Counted from the stretch's first letter, positions 8,946 through 17,329 are shown. The stretch is 36,892 nucleotides of DNA from CAYUCY01 sp964443525 (GCA_964443525.1 CAYUCY010000008.1:1-36892), one strand, 5' to 3'. Translations and numbers: made by a program. Notes: a model not told the origin generated them from the letters alone.

Positions 8946-8966
8946 CTCTCTCTTATAGACTATGAT
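8938..8966 (+). promoter_or_regulatory. Sigma-70-type promoter of ihfA
   Basis: TTGTTA (8938-8943) and TATGAT (8961-8966) are separated by exactly 17 bases. Transcription would begin near 8973, giving a leader of about 50 bases before the ATG at 9027. The -35 hexamer overlaps the CtrA box. Confidence 0.65.
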
Positions 8967-9026
8967 CGTAAGCCAATGTGAGAGGTGTTAAATCCTCTAA
9001 AAATAACAAAAAAACGGGAGAATCTC

Positions 9027-9329
9027 ATGTCAGATAAAACATTAACACGCTCCGATATATGTGAAGCTCTTTCCAATAAAATCGGTTTGCCGAAACAAAG
9101 AGCAAACGATATTCTCGAAAACGTTTTGGAAGAAATGATCCAGGGGCTTGTCAAGCAAGGAACCCTCAAGCTTTCCTCTTTTGGCAGCTTTAATGTACGT
9201 AAAAAATCAACGCGTGTGGGGCGAAATCCGAAGACAGGCAAAGAGGTTATGATCACTCCGAGGCAAACAGTTTCGTTTCGGGCTTCTCACATTCTTAAAA
9301 ACAGGGTTTATAAAAACGGTCGCGGTTAG
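9027..9329 (+). CDS. ihfA: Integration host factor subunit alpha
   Basis: The protein has 100 residues, the IHF-alpha length. It shows TLTRSDICEALSNKIGL, KLSSFGSFNVRKKSTRVGRNPKTGKEV and the RNPKTG arm tip with the proline that intercalates into DNA. The R-x-GRNPKTG pattern and the TLTRSD opening favour IHF-alpha over HU. The ATG at 9027 has GGGAGA upstream. An earlier in-frame TTG at 8985 lies in the leader and was rejected. IHF bends DNA in promoters, origins and recombination sites and acts with sigma-54, whose gene lies in this window. Confidence 0.93.
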   Translation: MSDKTLTRSDICEALSNKIGLPKQRANDILENVLEEMIQGLVKQGTLKLSSFGSFNVRKKSTRVGRNPKTGKEVMITPRQTVSFRASHILKNRVYKNGRG

Positions 9330-9875
9330 AGATAATCCTTTAGATTTCTGAAACGTTTAGCCAAGCATAGATGGAAAAGCATCTTGTTGCTAGGATCGAA
9401 AGGTTTGGAGAGCTAAAAGGCTGCAGAAACGGCCAAGGGAAAGAATGAACATTCTTGAAGGTCTGAGGCTTACTTGAGTCTTTCTCCTGGACCTTGCAAG
9501 ATTGCGTCTTGTCCGAGCATTGTCGCTCTCGATCAAAAAGGTTAACTCTTTTCCCGTAAAGAATTGCTCTGTCCTTCAAATCTATATGTGAGAATAGCAA
9601 AATTTCAGATTCTTTGATTTCTTATTTAAAGCTTTTAGAAAATAAGAGATACCCATACAAACGGCTCAAGAAATCCAAAAAATGGTTGTTTGGTAGGAGG
9701 GCATTATAAACTTCCTGAAGAATATCTTTTCAGAGATGATTTCGCTCACGATTAACTTTAAAATATCTAGTTTTTAATTATAGGAATATTAAAACCCCCA
9801 TTCAGGAGATCTTTTACGCGAAGTCGGGTTCCTTCTTGACTTCTGAGCGGAGTATCTTTAAAGAAAAAGGATCAA
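9330..9875. other. 546-base stretch without a recognised gene
   Basis: No open frame here has a ribosome binding site or family character. The clearest structure is a palindrome, AAGAATGAACATTCTT (9441-9456), with seven-base arms and a two-base centre, which could be an operator. The last 40 bases hold the likely tRNA-Leu promoter. A small RNA gene is possible but I cannot recognise one. Confidence 0.5.
9836..9864 (+). promoter_or_regulatory. Probable promoter of tRNA-Leu
   Basis: TTGACT (9836-9841) and TAAAGA (9859-9864) are 17 bases apart. Transcription would start only a few bases before the mature tRNA 5' end at 9876, which is common for single tRNA genes. Confidence 0.45.
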
Positions 9876-9962
9876 GCCCAGGTGGCGGAATTGGTAGACG
9901 CGCTAGGTTCAGGTCCTAGTGAGAGCAATCTCGTGGAAGTTCGAGTCTTCTCCTGGGCACCA
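9876..9962 (+). tRNA. tRNA-Leu (anticodon CAG), CCA encoded
   Basis: The acceptor strands GCCCAGG and CCTGGGC pair perfectly and the discriminator A is followed by an encoded CCA. The anticodon stem CTAGG/CCTAG encloses the loop TTCAGGT, giving anticodon CAG at 9910-9912. A long variable arm (GAGAGCAATCTC) marks it as a class II tRNA. The total is 87 bases including CCA. Confidence 0.97.
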
Positions 9963-10009
9963 TTTCTTGATATTCTCATTCCTTGAGAGAAGGAAATAAC
10001 GGAGCACTT

Positions 10010-10630
10010 ATGAGCCCAATCATACATCTGCACCAGGGGGACCTCCCGGAGGCTATCCATTTTAGAGGAAGTGTTGCGGTGGACACTGAAACCATGGGCT
10101 TGAATCCCCATCGGGACCGCCTTTGTCTCGTTCAGCTTTCCGCAGGAGACGGCGTTTGCCATTTGGTTCAGCTTAATCAGTCCAGAACCTACGATTGCCC
10201 CAACTTGAAAAAAGTTTTATCCGATCTGGAGATTTTAAAAATATTCCACTTTGCCCGGTTTGATGTGGCAGTCCTTCAACATTTTTTAAAGATACGGGTT
10301 AAGCCTATTTACTGTACCAAAATTGCCTCAAAACTCGTCAGGACTTTCGGGGATCGTCACGGGTTGAGAGACCTCTGTAAAGAATTAATCGGTGTTGATA
10401 TCTCAAAAGATCAGCAATCCTCCGATTGGGGGGCGAGGGATCTCAGCCCCGAGCAACGGCACTACGCGGCCACAGATGTTTTGTATCTTCATAAACTGAA
10501 AGAGGTTCTGGATGAAAAGCTGATTCGCGAGAATCGGATGGACGTGGCACAGGGTTGTTTTGACTTTATTCCTACCTGTGCCGATTTGGATCTTTTGGGG
10601 TATGATCAATTGAGTGTTCTAGAGCATTAA
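10010..10630 (+). CDS. rnd: Short-form ribonuclease D (3'-5' exonuclease domain only)
   Basis: The protein has 206 residues and consists of one DEDDy exonuclease domain: ExoI DTETMGL, ExoII FHFARFDVAVL and ExoIII YAATDVLYLHKL with the tyrosine of the DEDDy type. E. coli RNase D is about 375 residues; the missing part is the pair of HRDC domains, and single-domain forms are common in alphaproteobacteria. It should trim tRNA and other small RNA 3' ends. The ATG at 10010 has CGGAG upstream and was preferred over the earlier in-frame start at 9983. It lies 47 bases after tRNA-Leu. Confidence 0.9.
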   Translation: MSPIIHLHQGDLPEAIHFRGSVAVDTETMGLNPHRDRLCLVQLSAGDGVCHLVQLNQSRTYDCPNLKKVLSDLEILKIFHFARFDVAVLQHFLKIRVKPIYCTKIASKLVRTFGDRHGLRDLCKELIGVDISKDQQSSDWGARDLSPEQRHYAATDVLYLHKLKEVLDEKLIRENRMDVAQGCFDFIPTCADLDLLGYDQLSVLEH

Positions 10631-10687
10631 AATTGACAAATTGATATGAAATCGTTTACGAGTAGGGACACTCAAGGAGAAAGAATT

Positions 10688-11683
10688 ATGACGGCGCTTA
10701 AAAAGGAGCTTTGCCAAGATCAGCTCGAGCTGTTAGAAGCCACACGGGTTCTAGCCCTTGAGGGGGATTCTTTACTCTTTCTTTCCCAAAATATACCGCC
10801 TAAGTTCATAGATGCCTTTAATTTAATTTTATCCTGTCACGGGCGTGTGGTTGTCTCCGGGATGGGGAAAAGTGGCCTTATCGCGAGAAAAATCGCCGCA
10901 ACTCTTTCTTCAACGGGGACACCGTCTTTCTTTTTGCATCCTGCTGAGGCGAGCCACGGCGACTTGGGAATGATTCAGAAAGGGGACCTTTTGATAGCTC
11001 TCTCCACTTCCGGAGAAACTGCCGAGCTTTCCGATGTCATCGGGTATGCATCCCGCCGTCAGATTCCCTTGATCGGACTGACTTTTAATCCGAAGAGTGC
11101 TTTGGCAGAGATGTCTACCTGTCCTCTTATTCTCCCCCAGGTTGAGGAGGCCTGTCCCTTAGGACTTGCCCCCACCACTTCGACAACCGTCATGATGGCC
11201 CTCGGTGATGCGCTAGCCGTTTGTCTTTTGAAAAGAAGGGGTTTTACGTCGAGAGATTTCGGAGATCTGCATCCGCGGGGGATGCTTGGTCAGCGTTTAA
11301 TGCGTGTGGAGCAACTGATGCATAAAGATGAGGCAATGCCCCTTTCTCGTGAAAATACCTTGATGCAGGATGTGCTATTAACCATGACGCGTTGTCGACT
11401 CGGGTGCGTGGGAATTATTAATGAAAAAGGGTTCTTAAAAGGTATTATTACAGATGGAGACTTAAGGCGTCACATGAGCGATCGTCTTTTAACGCTCCCT
11501 GCTCATGAAGTGATGACCAAGCAGCCTTTGACGATCAGTCCCTCCATCCTGGCGCAGGAAGCCCTGGCTTTGATGAACGAAAAAGCGATTACCAACCTTT
11601 TTGTTGTAGAATCAACCCAGGCGGGTGATAGACCACTGGGCATTGTTCATGTGCATGATATGCTGCGTGCAAATGTGAGTTAA
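10688..11683 (+). CDS. kdsD: Arabinose-5-phosphate isomerase KdsD/KpsF
   Basis: The protein has 331 residues (E. coli KdsD 328). The N-terminal SIS domain contains SGMGKSG (57-63), the conserved EASHGDLG with His90, and STSGETAEL. Two CBS domains occupy about 210-330 (ITDGDLRR in the first, EVMTKQPLTI in the second). It converts ribulose 5-phosphate to arabinose 5-phosphate, the first step to Kdo of lipopolysaccharide. AAGGAG precedes the ATG at 10688; an upstream in-frame ATG at 10646 lacks a site. It heads the kdsD-lptC-lptA-lptB-rpoN series. Confidence 0.94.
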   Translation: MTALKKELCQDQLELLEATRVLALEGDSLLFLSQNIPPKFIDAFNLILSCHGRVVVSGMGKSGLIARKIAATLSSTGTPSFFLHPAEASHGDLGMIQKGDLLIALSTSGETAELSDVIGYASRRQIPLIGLTFNPKSALAEMSTCPLILPQVEEACPLGLAPTTSTTVMMALGDALAVCLLKRRGFTSRDFGDLHPRGMLGQRLMRVEQLMHKDEAMPLSRENTLMQDVLLTMTRCRLGCVGIINEKGFLKGIITDGDLRRHMSDRLLTLPAHEVMTKQPLTISPSILAQEALALMNEKAITNLFVVESTQAGDRPLGIVHVHDMLRANVS

Positions 11684-11688
11684 TAAGC

Positions 11689-12366
11689 ATGACACCTTCT
11701 TTAGACAATCTCAAATTCCATCAATTTAAAATGAGGGAGAAGCCGATCACGCCGGAGCGTCTTCAGAGAAATCTCAAATATCTCGAAACTGTTCGGTTGC
11801 TTCGAAAACTTTTGCCGGGAATGGCAGCCGCCTTGATTCTTGCGATTGTCCTCTGGCCGAAGATTGATGAATACCTCAATGCTATACCTTCGGATCAGAT
11901 ACAGGTCGAAGAACACCTGAAAATGAAAAATAAGCTCTTCAATCCGAAAATGCGATCTCTTGATCAGCGCGGTAGACCCTATACGGTGACGGCAGTCACC
12001 GCGACTCAAGTGGATAATGAGACGGCAAAATTTGAAAAACCCGACAGTTCTCTCGAGCTTGAAGACGGGAGACAGCTCAAAATTACGGCTGAACAGGGAC
12101 AGTTCAAGGAATCTTCAAACCATCTTGAATACCATCAAAATGTGAAATTACAGGATAATGAAGGATACGAGCTGCGTACCCAGAGTGCTGGTCTTGATTT
12201 GACTACTAAGGTGGCGGAGGGACATGTCCCTGTTGAAGGAGAAGGTCCTACCGGGACGATCTCGGCAGAAGGCTTCAAAGTAGATCAGGAAGGCAACAGA
12301 ATTCATTTTACGGGTAAAAGTCACCTGGTTATTCTAACGACACCTGAAACCGGGGATAAAAAATAG
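11689..12366 (+). CDS. lptC: LPS export ABC transporter periplasmic protein LptC
   Basis: The protein has 225 residues with one N-terminal membrane anchor (about 43-60, LPGMAAALILAIVLW) and a periplasmic LptC/DUF1239 domain containing RPYTVTAVTATQVD and the repetitive ADGRQL-like beta-jellyroll pattern. LptC receives lipopolysaccharide from the LptBFG complex and hands it to LptA. It begins five bases after the kdsD stop. Confidence 0.9.
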   Translation: MTPSLDNLKFHQFKMREKPITPERLQRNLKYLETVRLLRKLLPGMAAALILAIVLWPKIDEYLNAIPSDQIQVEEHLKMKNKLFNPKMRSLDQRGRPYTVTAVTATQVDNETAKFEKPDSSLELEDGRQLKITAEQGQFKESSNHLEYHQNVKLQDNEGYELRTQSAGLDLTTKVAEGHVPVEGEGPTGTISAEGFKVDQEGNRIHFTGKSHLVILTTPETGDKK

Positions 12367-12383
12367 CTCGAAAGGGAAGGGCC

Positions 12384-13286
12384 GTGATCAAGACTTTTTT
12401 ATCGACAATGTCGGTTTTGTTGCTGACTTTTTCTCTTGCACGAGCGGCAGATGAACCTGCTGCTCCCGAAAAGGAAGCCCCTTCTGAGCAGCCTACCGAA
12501 GGAAAGGCTTTTTCTCCTATCAGTAAAGAGCTTCCCGTTCATATTGATGCGGAGCAGGGAATCTTATGCGAGCGGGATAAAAAAATCTGTACGGCAACCG
12601 GGAACGTTGTTGCGACGCATGGTGAGTTTGTGCTCACGGCTGATAAGCTTGAGGCCCACTTCAGGGAAGGCAAAAATCAGACGAATGAGCTCTATAAGTT
12701 GGAAGCTTTCGGAGCCGTCCTGCACGGCTACAATACGGAAAAGCACCAAGAGGTTTGGGGACAGCATGCAGTTTATACGCTGGATGACGAACTTGTTCGC
12801 GTTCAAGGAAGTAATTTGCGTCTTGAGGTGGGGGAAGGCCCACAAATGCTCGTTGTTAAGGCAAGAGAAGCCCTTGAATATTCTAATTTGACCTCGGAAG
12901 CGAAGGCAATCGGAAATGCCGTTGCAACGCGAGAGCAAAATCAGGTTGAGGCAGACCTCCTCCATGCCTTCTTTAAGAAAAATCAAGAGGATAAGTTTGA
13001 AATTGATCATGTTGAAGGGCACGGTCATGTGCGGGTAACAACACCTGCCGAACTGGCTCAAGGGGATCACGGCATTTATTATGACAAAGATCAATTTGTA
13101 ACCTTGGAAGGTAATGTACAAATCATCAGATGTGATGGCCAAATTAACGGGAATTACGGCGAAGTAAAGCTGGACACCGGCATTAGCAAGGTGCTATCAG
13201 TATCTCCTCGGGAAGAAAAAAAGCTGGGTCAAAAGAGAGAGCGAGTACACGTCTTGATTCTTCCGAAGGAAAAGAAGCGAACTTAA
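12384..13286 (+). CDS. lptA: LPS transport periplasmic protein LptA (OstA-like)
   Basis: The protein has 300 residues with a cleavable signal peptide (residues 1-21, ending ARA before ADEP). A beta-jellyroll OstA/LptA domain follows (PVHIDAEQGILCERDKKICTATGNVVA), with a second similar stretch (YYDKDQFVTLEGNVQIIR). It is longer than the 185-residue E. coli protein, as is usual in alphaproteobacteria. The start is a GTG with GGGAAGG just upstream. It forms the periplasmic bridge that carries LPS between LptC and LptD. Confidence 0.9.
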   Translation: MIKTFLSTMSVLLLTFSLARAADEPAAPEKEAPSEQPTEGKAFSPISKELPVHIDAEQGILCERDKKICTATGNVVATHGEFVLTADKLEAHFREGKNQTNELYKLEAFGAVLHGYNTEKHQEVWGQHAVYTLDDELVRVQGSNLRLEVGEGPQMLVVKAREALEYSNLTSEAKAIGNAVATREQNQVEADLLHAFFKKNQEDKFEIDHVEGHGHVRVTTPAELAQGDHGIYYDKDQFVTLEGNVQIIRCDGQINGNYGEVKLDTGISKVLSVSPREEKKLGQKRERVHVLILPKEKKRT

Positions 13287-13290
13287 AGAA

Positions 13291-14052
13291 ATGCCGAAAT
13301 CAAAGAAAAATAACGCTCAACATCCTCTCAAGGAAGGCCTTGAGGCCGTCGGTCTCGGAAAGAGCTATAATAATCGCCCCGTCGTTATCGACGTGAGCCT
13401 TCATGTCCAAAGAGGGGAAGCCGTCGGCCTTTTGGGGCCCAACGGTGCGGGAAAAACGACGACCTTTTCTATAATTACAGGTCTCGTTTCTGCTGATGAA
13501 GGAAATATCTATCTTGACGGACATGCTATTGACCGACTACCTATGTATCGGCGAGCACGTCTCGGGATTGGCTATTTACCGCAAGAAGCATCCATTTTCA
13601 GAGGTCTCACCGTTGAGCAAAATATAAAAGCGGTTTTAGAGATTTCGGAACCTGATCCCGTGAAGCGGGAAGATAATCTCGAAGCACTTCTCTCGGAGTT
13701 TATGATCGGCCATTTGAGAAAAGCCTCAGCCCTAACACTGTCAGGGGGAGAGAGGCGCCGCGTTGAGATCGCTCGTGCTCTTGCAAGTCATCCCCATTTT
13801 ATCATGCTTGATGAACCTCTTGCCGGGATTGATCCCATTGCCGTCCATGATATTCGGGAGTTAATTTCCCACTTAAAGGAACGGAACATCGGGGTTTTGA
13901 TCACCGACCATAATGTCAGAGAAACCCTCGATATTGTTGATCGCGCCTATATCATTAACGAAGGTCGTGTTCTCATGGAGGGGACTCCTTCCGAGATTAT
14001 AGCTGACAAAAACGTTCGACGTGTCTACTTAGGCGAAACCTTCCGCCTCTAG
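13291..14052 (+). CDS. lptB: LPS export ABC transporter ATP-binding protein LptB
   Basis: The protein has 253 residues. Walker A GPNGAGKTT (49-57), Q-loop Gln98, signature LSGGERRR (about 150), Walker B FIMLDEP with Glu175 and switch His207 (TDHN) are all present. The sequence is of the LptB type (IGYLPQEASIFRGLTVEQN, TDHNVRETL). It powers LPS extraction with LptF and LptG, which are not in this window. It starts four bases after lptA. Confidence 0.96.
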   Translation: MPKSKKNNAQHPLKEGLEAVGLGKSYNNRPVVIDVSLHVQRGEAVGLLGPNGAGKTTTFSIITGLVSADEGNIYLDGHAIDRLPMYRRARLGIGYLPQEASIFRGLTVEQNIKAVLEISEPDPVKREDNLEALLSEFMIGHLRKASALTLSGGERRRVEIARALASHPHFIMLDEPLAGIDPIAVHDIRELISHLKERNIGVLITDHNVRETLDIVDRAYIINEGRVLMEGTPSEIIADKNVRRVYLGETFRL

Positions 14053-14156
14053 GATTCCTCTCTTAGATCACCACAGTCGTTAACCATAAAGGGCTTGCTG
14101 GTGCCTTGAACTGTCCGCTATTCTATAAATAATAAGAGCTTAAAAAAGATGGCAGG

Positions 14157-15602
14157 ATGGCGCTTTACCCGAGACTGGATCTGAGGCCTGAGCAAAATCT
14201 AACCCTGACGCCCCAATTGCGTCAGGCGATTAAGCTTTTGGAGCTCAGCAATCTCGAGTTGACGGATTATTTACAACAAGCAGCTCTTGATAACCCTTTC
14301 CTAACGTTAGAAGAACCGGAAAGCGACACGCCCGTCTCCTCGGAACCTTCTGAAATAACCCATGACACAGGTGACATTAGCGATTTGAAATCGGAAGACT
14401 ATGACAATTTGTGGTCTGGGGAGAGCGAAGAAACATCCTGGAAGGACACGAATGCCCGAGACGGTCGTTGGGGGGACGATTTCGCGGGGTTCGCATCCAT
14501 CGAAAGCGAGCCACTTACTTTAAGAGAGCACCTGCTTTCTCAACTTAATACGGACTTAACTGATTTTCGGGAAAAATTGGTTGGTCGCTATCTAATCGAA
14601 TCCGTAGACGAGACAGGGTACTTGACGCTTGACCTAAAAGAGACAGCATTGCGATTCGGATGTTCGAGAGCGTTTTTGGAAGAAGTTCTCAAAAAACTAC
14701 AAAGATTTGACCCATCCGGGGTTTGCGCAAGGTCCCTAGAGGAATGTCTTCGTCTGCAACTCTCGGATAAAGGAAAACTGGATTCATCGATGGAGAAACT
14801 CCTCTCAAACCTTGATCTATTGGCCCGGGGAAAGCTTGAAAAACTTACCAAAATCGTCGGTTGTGACCTTGAGACCTTGAGAGCAAAAATCTATGAGCTT
14901 CGTTCTCTTGACCCCAAACCCGGACTCAAATTTGAAAGGTCGACGATTGCACCCCTTATCCCTGACGTCTTTGTCCGAAAGAACATCGAGACAGGAGAAT
15001 GGCGGGTGGCGCTTAATCAAGCAACTTTGCCGAGGCTTTTGATCGATCAGGATTACACCTTCACCCTCAAAAAGGGAGAGGCTGACAAAAAAACGAAGAG
15101 GTACCTTCAGGAGCGTTTTTCATCGGCTAATTGGTTGATTAGGGCCCTCGATCAAAGGGCACGAACCATCCTAAACGTTTCGATTGAAATCGTGAAGCAC
15201 CAGCAAAAATTTTTCGAGCAGGGTATTGTGGGTCTCAGGCCCTTGGCTCTTAAAGACATCGCACTTGCCGTTGCGATGCACGAAAGCACCATTTCTCGAG
15301 TGACATCCCATAAATATGTGGGTACCCCCAGAGGCGTTTTTGAGCTGAAGTATTTTTTCACCAATGCCCTCTCCGGCATTATCGAGGGCGCCGAATTTGC
15401 AACAGAGGCTGTGCGGCACCGAATCAAAGAAATGGTGGACGCGGAAAATAAAGAAAAACCCCTCTCGGACGATCAAATCGTGGAGAAGTTGGAAATTGAA
15501 GGGATTCACGTGGCACGTCGCACGATTGCCAAATACCGGGAAGCCCTTGGCATTCCCTCCTCCTACCAACGTCGCCGCGATCACCTGAAGGCCGCGTCTT
15601 AG
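14157..15602 (+). CDS. rpoN: RNA polymerase sigma-54 factor RpoN
   Basis: The protein has 481 residues. The N-terminal activator-interacting region is glutamine/leucine rich (LTLTPQLRQAIKLLELSNLEL), followed by an acidic linker, the core-binding domain (GYLTLDLKE, RFDPSGVCARSLEECL, LDPKPG) and a C-terminal DNA-binding part with the RpoN box ARRTIAKYRE (453-462) and GIPSSYQRRR. It follows lptB, as in many proteobacteria, but the usual next genes (hpf and ptsN) are not found; AT-rich DNA follows instead. Confidence 0.97.
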   Translation: MALYPRLDLRPEQNLTLTPQLRQAIKLLELSNLELTDYLQQAALDNPFLTLEEPESDTPVSSEPSEITHDTGDISDLKSEDYDNLWSGESEETSWKDTNARDGRWGDDFAGFASIESEPLTLREHLLSQLNTDLTDFREKLVGRYLIESVDETGYLTLDLKETALRFGCSRAFLEEVLKKLQRFDPSGVCARSLEECLRLQLSDKGKLDSSMEKLLSNLDLLARGKLEKLTKIVGCDLETLRAKIYELRSLDPKPGLKFERSTIAPLIPDVFVRKNIETGEWRVALNQATLPRLLIDQDYTFTLKKGEADKKTKRYLQERFSSANWLIRALDQRARTILNVSIEIVKHQQKFFEQGIVGLRPLALKDIALAVAMHESTISRVTSHKYVGTPRGVFELKYFFTNALSGIIEGAEFATEAVRHRIKEMVDAENKEKPLSDDQIVEKLEIEGIHVARRTIAKYREALGIPSSYQRRRDHLKAAS

Positions 15603-15728
15603 AAGGTGGATTAATTCTTATCCAGATCAATTAATGAAAAATAAATTAATAGAAAAATAAATAAAGAAACAAGAAGATAAAAAGGTAAATAATATCTTTA
15701 ATGTAAAAGAAACGTTTGTTATTTTTTT

Positions 15729-16052
15729 TTAAAGTTTGTTTAAATCATTAAAAGAATATAAATACTTTGTGATTTTATTTTTTTCATGGTGTCTGAAAGC
15801 ATGTCGATTTTCACAGTATCCAAAAAGTGATTGAGAGAAATCTAAAAACATACTTATTGTGGATAAGAATATTGCTATCTCTATAGAGATATTATTTTTG
15901 ATTAAATTTTTTTCATAAAAGGCATAAAATGATATTATTATTCCATAATTTATATATCCGACCTTTTTGCTAATATCCTCAGAGTAATAATCCGAAGCTT
16001 CTTGTGTCTTTTTTAGCTTTTCTTTATTTGAATAAAGTCCTGCATTCTTCAT
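15729..16052 (-). CDS. Hypothetical membrane protein, possibly truncated
   Basis: The 107-residue protein has a charged helical N-terminus (MKNAGLYSNKEKLKKTQEAS), then YYSEDISKKVGYINYGIIIS and two likely membrane helices (about 32-50 and 57-80). The layout, a short amphipathic N-terminus followed by a helix pair, resembles uncharacterised bacterial membrane proteins that I recall as usually longer, so the C-terminus may be lost. Codon use is extremely AT-rich. The ribosome binding site is weak. Confidence 0.45.
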   Translation of the reverse strand: MKNAGLYSNKEKLKKTQEASDYYSEDISKKVGYINYGIIISFYAFYEKNLIKNNISIEIAIFLSTISMFLDFSQSLFGYCENRHAFRHHEKNKITKYLYSFNDLNKL

Positions 16053-16285
16053 TCACTATTCTTTCTTGGGTTTCTGAGTTTTAAAAGGAATGTATGAACG
16101 TGGGGAACCAAAGTTATCACCATTTCTTTTATGAATTTTATGTCTAACATACTTTTAATTTTGGATATTTTAAATGAGTAAATTGGTAAAAATGAGGAAA
16201 TGTGCCTTAAAATTGAAATATTTCCGAAATATTTTAAATTTTTAATTTCTTTATGAAACAATTCTGAAATTTATAGAAATAAATG

Positions 16286-16295
16286 NNNNNNNNNN
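16286..16295. other. Assembly gap (10 N)
   Basis: Ten consecutive undetermined bases. The number is probably a placeholder, so the true amount of missing sequence is unknown. Any reading frame crossing it is unreliable. Confidence 0.98.
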
Positions 16296-16508
16296 ATCGT
16301 GAGAAAGTTCTGCTCTTTTACCTTCTGTTTTTGTTAACTTAGAAAGAGGAATAGTTACACTTTTTCTGTTAAATTCGATAAATTCATTTTCCTTGTGAGA
16401 ACTAATCGATTGTTGATGAATAAAATTTCTTTCTTCTTCTGTACCTTCAGCGCTAGATTCTTGGAGTTGGGGTAATAAAAGAAGAATAAATAAGTGCTTT
16501 AATTTCAT
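16296..16508 (-). CDS. Putative secreted protein, 3' end lost in the gap
   Basis: At least 71 residues can be read. The N-terminus is a convincing export signal (MKLKHLFILLLLPQLQESSA), followed by a hydrophilic region rich in Glu, Ser and Lys. I recognise no family. There is no strong ribosome binding site, and the frame that appears to continue beyond the Ns for ten residues cannot be trusted. Confidence 0.45.
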
Positions 16509-16686
16509 TTTAAAATCTTATTTTATTATGTTATATTTCCGTTAGGAAGATAGTAAATATTCTAATTCACCTAATTATGATGATTGAAATTGAGCTTGAT
16601 TGCAAGGTGGTTCTTTTATCTACCTTTAATGGGACATTCGTTAAATTAGAATTTCGGTAATTTCTTAGGTTATGCGTTCGGCTTTT

Positions 16687-17295
16687 CTATACAGACTCAG
16701 GCTCTAACGCCCGTATCAGACAATCGATGATTATCTGAAGGTATTGCTCCCTATTTTCTTTTGGGCTGGAGGGTAGAGCGAAAGAGACGCGGTCTTTGAA
16801 GGGCGCGGAGGCCGTCGACATCACGAAATAGCTTGCCATCTCGGGGTCGATGTCGGATCGAACCAGACCTTTTTCCTGGAGGGCTTTGAGTTGAGGGGCA
16901 ATCGTGTTCAGGTGCCCCGTTGCAAGTCCCGTGATTGCTTAAGAGGAGGTCTACATGTATTGCCAACCCATCAGACGAACAATGTCGGGGTTCTTCTCAT
17001 AAAAGCGAAATCTGAACGTTACAATTTGGGTAATGAGGGTTCTCAGATCCGTTTCATCCAATATAATAGAGTCTATGGGGCTGCCCGAAAAGTTTTCAAC
17101 GAGGTGGCTTTTGACGGCGCGCCATAAATTTTCTTTAGAGCCGAAATGATGATAGATGAGGCTTTTATGAATGTCCGCATCAGCTGCAATATCATTAATT
17201 GAAGTCCCTGCAAACCCCTTCTTGAGGAACGACTTTCGGGCGCTCTTTAAGATTTTTGTAGCAGTCAGGCTTTCCGTATCTTTGGGTCGAGCCAT
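16687..17295 (-). pseudogene. TetR-family repressor broken by two in-frame stop codons
   Basis: Read through, the frame from 17295 to 16687 is 203 codons, a normal TetR length. The N-terminal DNA-binding domain is intact (SARKSFLKKGFAGTSINDIA, then HKSLIYHHFGSKENLWRAV). The ligand-binding part runs RFRFYEKNPDIVRLMGWQYM, then TAG (16953-16951), three codons, TAA (16941-16939), then AITGLATGHLNTIAPQLKAL and a full C-terminal domain in the same frame. Both stops are one base from glutamate codons (GAG, GAA). The product now would be 114 residues without the dimerisation helices. It is divergent from the methyltransferase gene and flanks two operators. Alternatives are sequencing error, unlikely for two separate changes, or readthrough. 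Confidence 0.88.
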
Positions 17296-17329
17296 GTTTT
17301 TTCCTTTCTTTTAAGGTTGATATCATAAG

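Larger units (their letters stand above)
15603..16686. other. AT-rich island with scaffold gap
   Basis: Base composition drops sharply to AT-rich sequence directly after rpoN and recovers at the tetR remnant. It holds two putative minus-strand reading frames (listed separately) and a 10-N gap. A third minus-strand frame of 70 codons (16049-16261) overlaps the next by ATGA but has no ribosome binding site and no recognisable features. No transposase, integrase or flanking repeat was seen. Confidence 0.6.

Noticed and set aside
9340..9600. 86-codon minus-strand frame in the gene-free stretch
   Set aside because: The product is low in structure, has no recognisable motif, and its start has no ribosome site.
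12564..13142. 192-codon minus-strand frame opposite lptA
   Set aside because: It lies entirely within lptA, which has a signal peptide and OstA domain. No ribosome site or domain supports the opposite frame.
15858..15866. Perfect DnaA box (TGTGGATAA, reverse of TTATCCACA) in the AT-rich island, hinting at a replication origin
   Set aside because: It is single and inside a putative coding frame. No cluster of further boxes and no dnaA, hemE, parA or similar neighbours were seen. One chance match in a window of this size is not surprising.
16049..16261. 70-codon minus-strand frame between the two island genes
   Set aside because: No ribosome site, no recognisable domain, and very AT-rich sequence in which Ile/Lys/Phe-rich open frames are expected. 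The ATGA overlap with the next frame alone is not enough.
16751..16966. 71-codon minus-strand frame overlapping the end of tetR
   Set aside because: It is out of frame with the TetR C-terminal domain, which continues in the original frame after the two stops. The translated sequence is rich in Arg, Pro and Cys and has no ribosome site.
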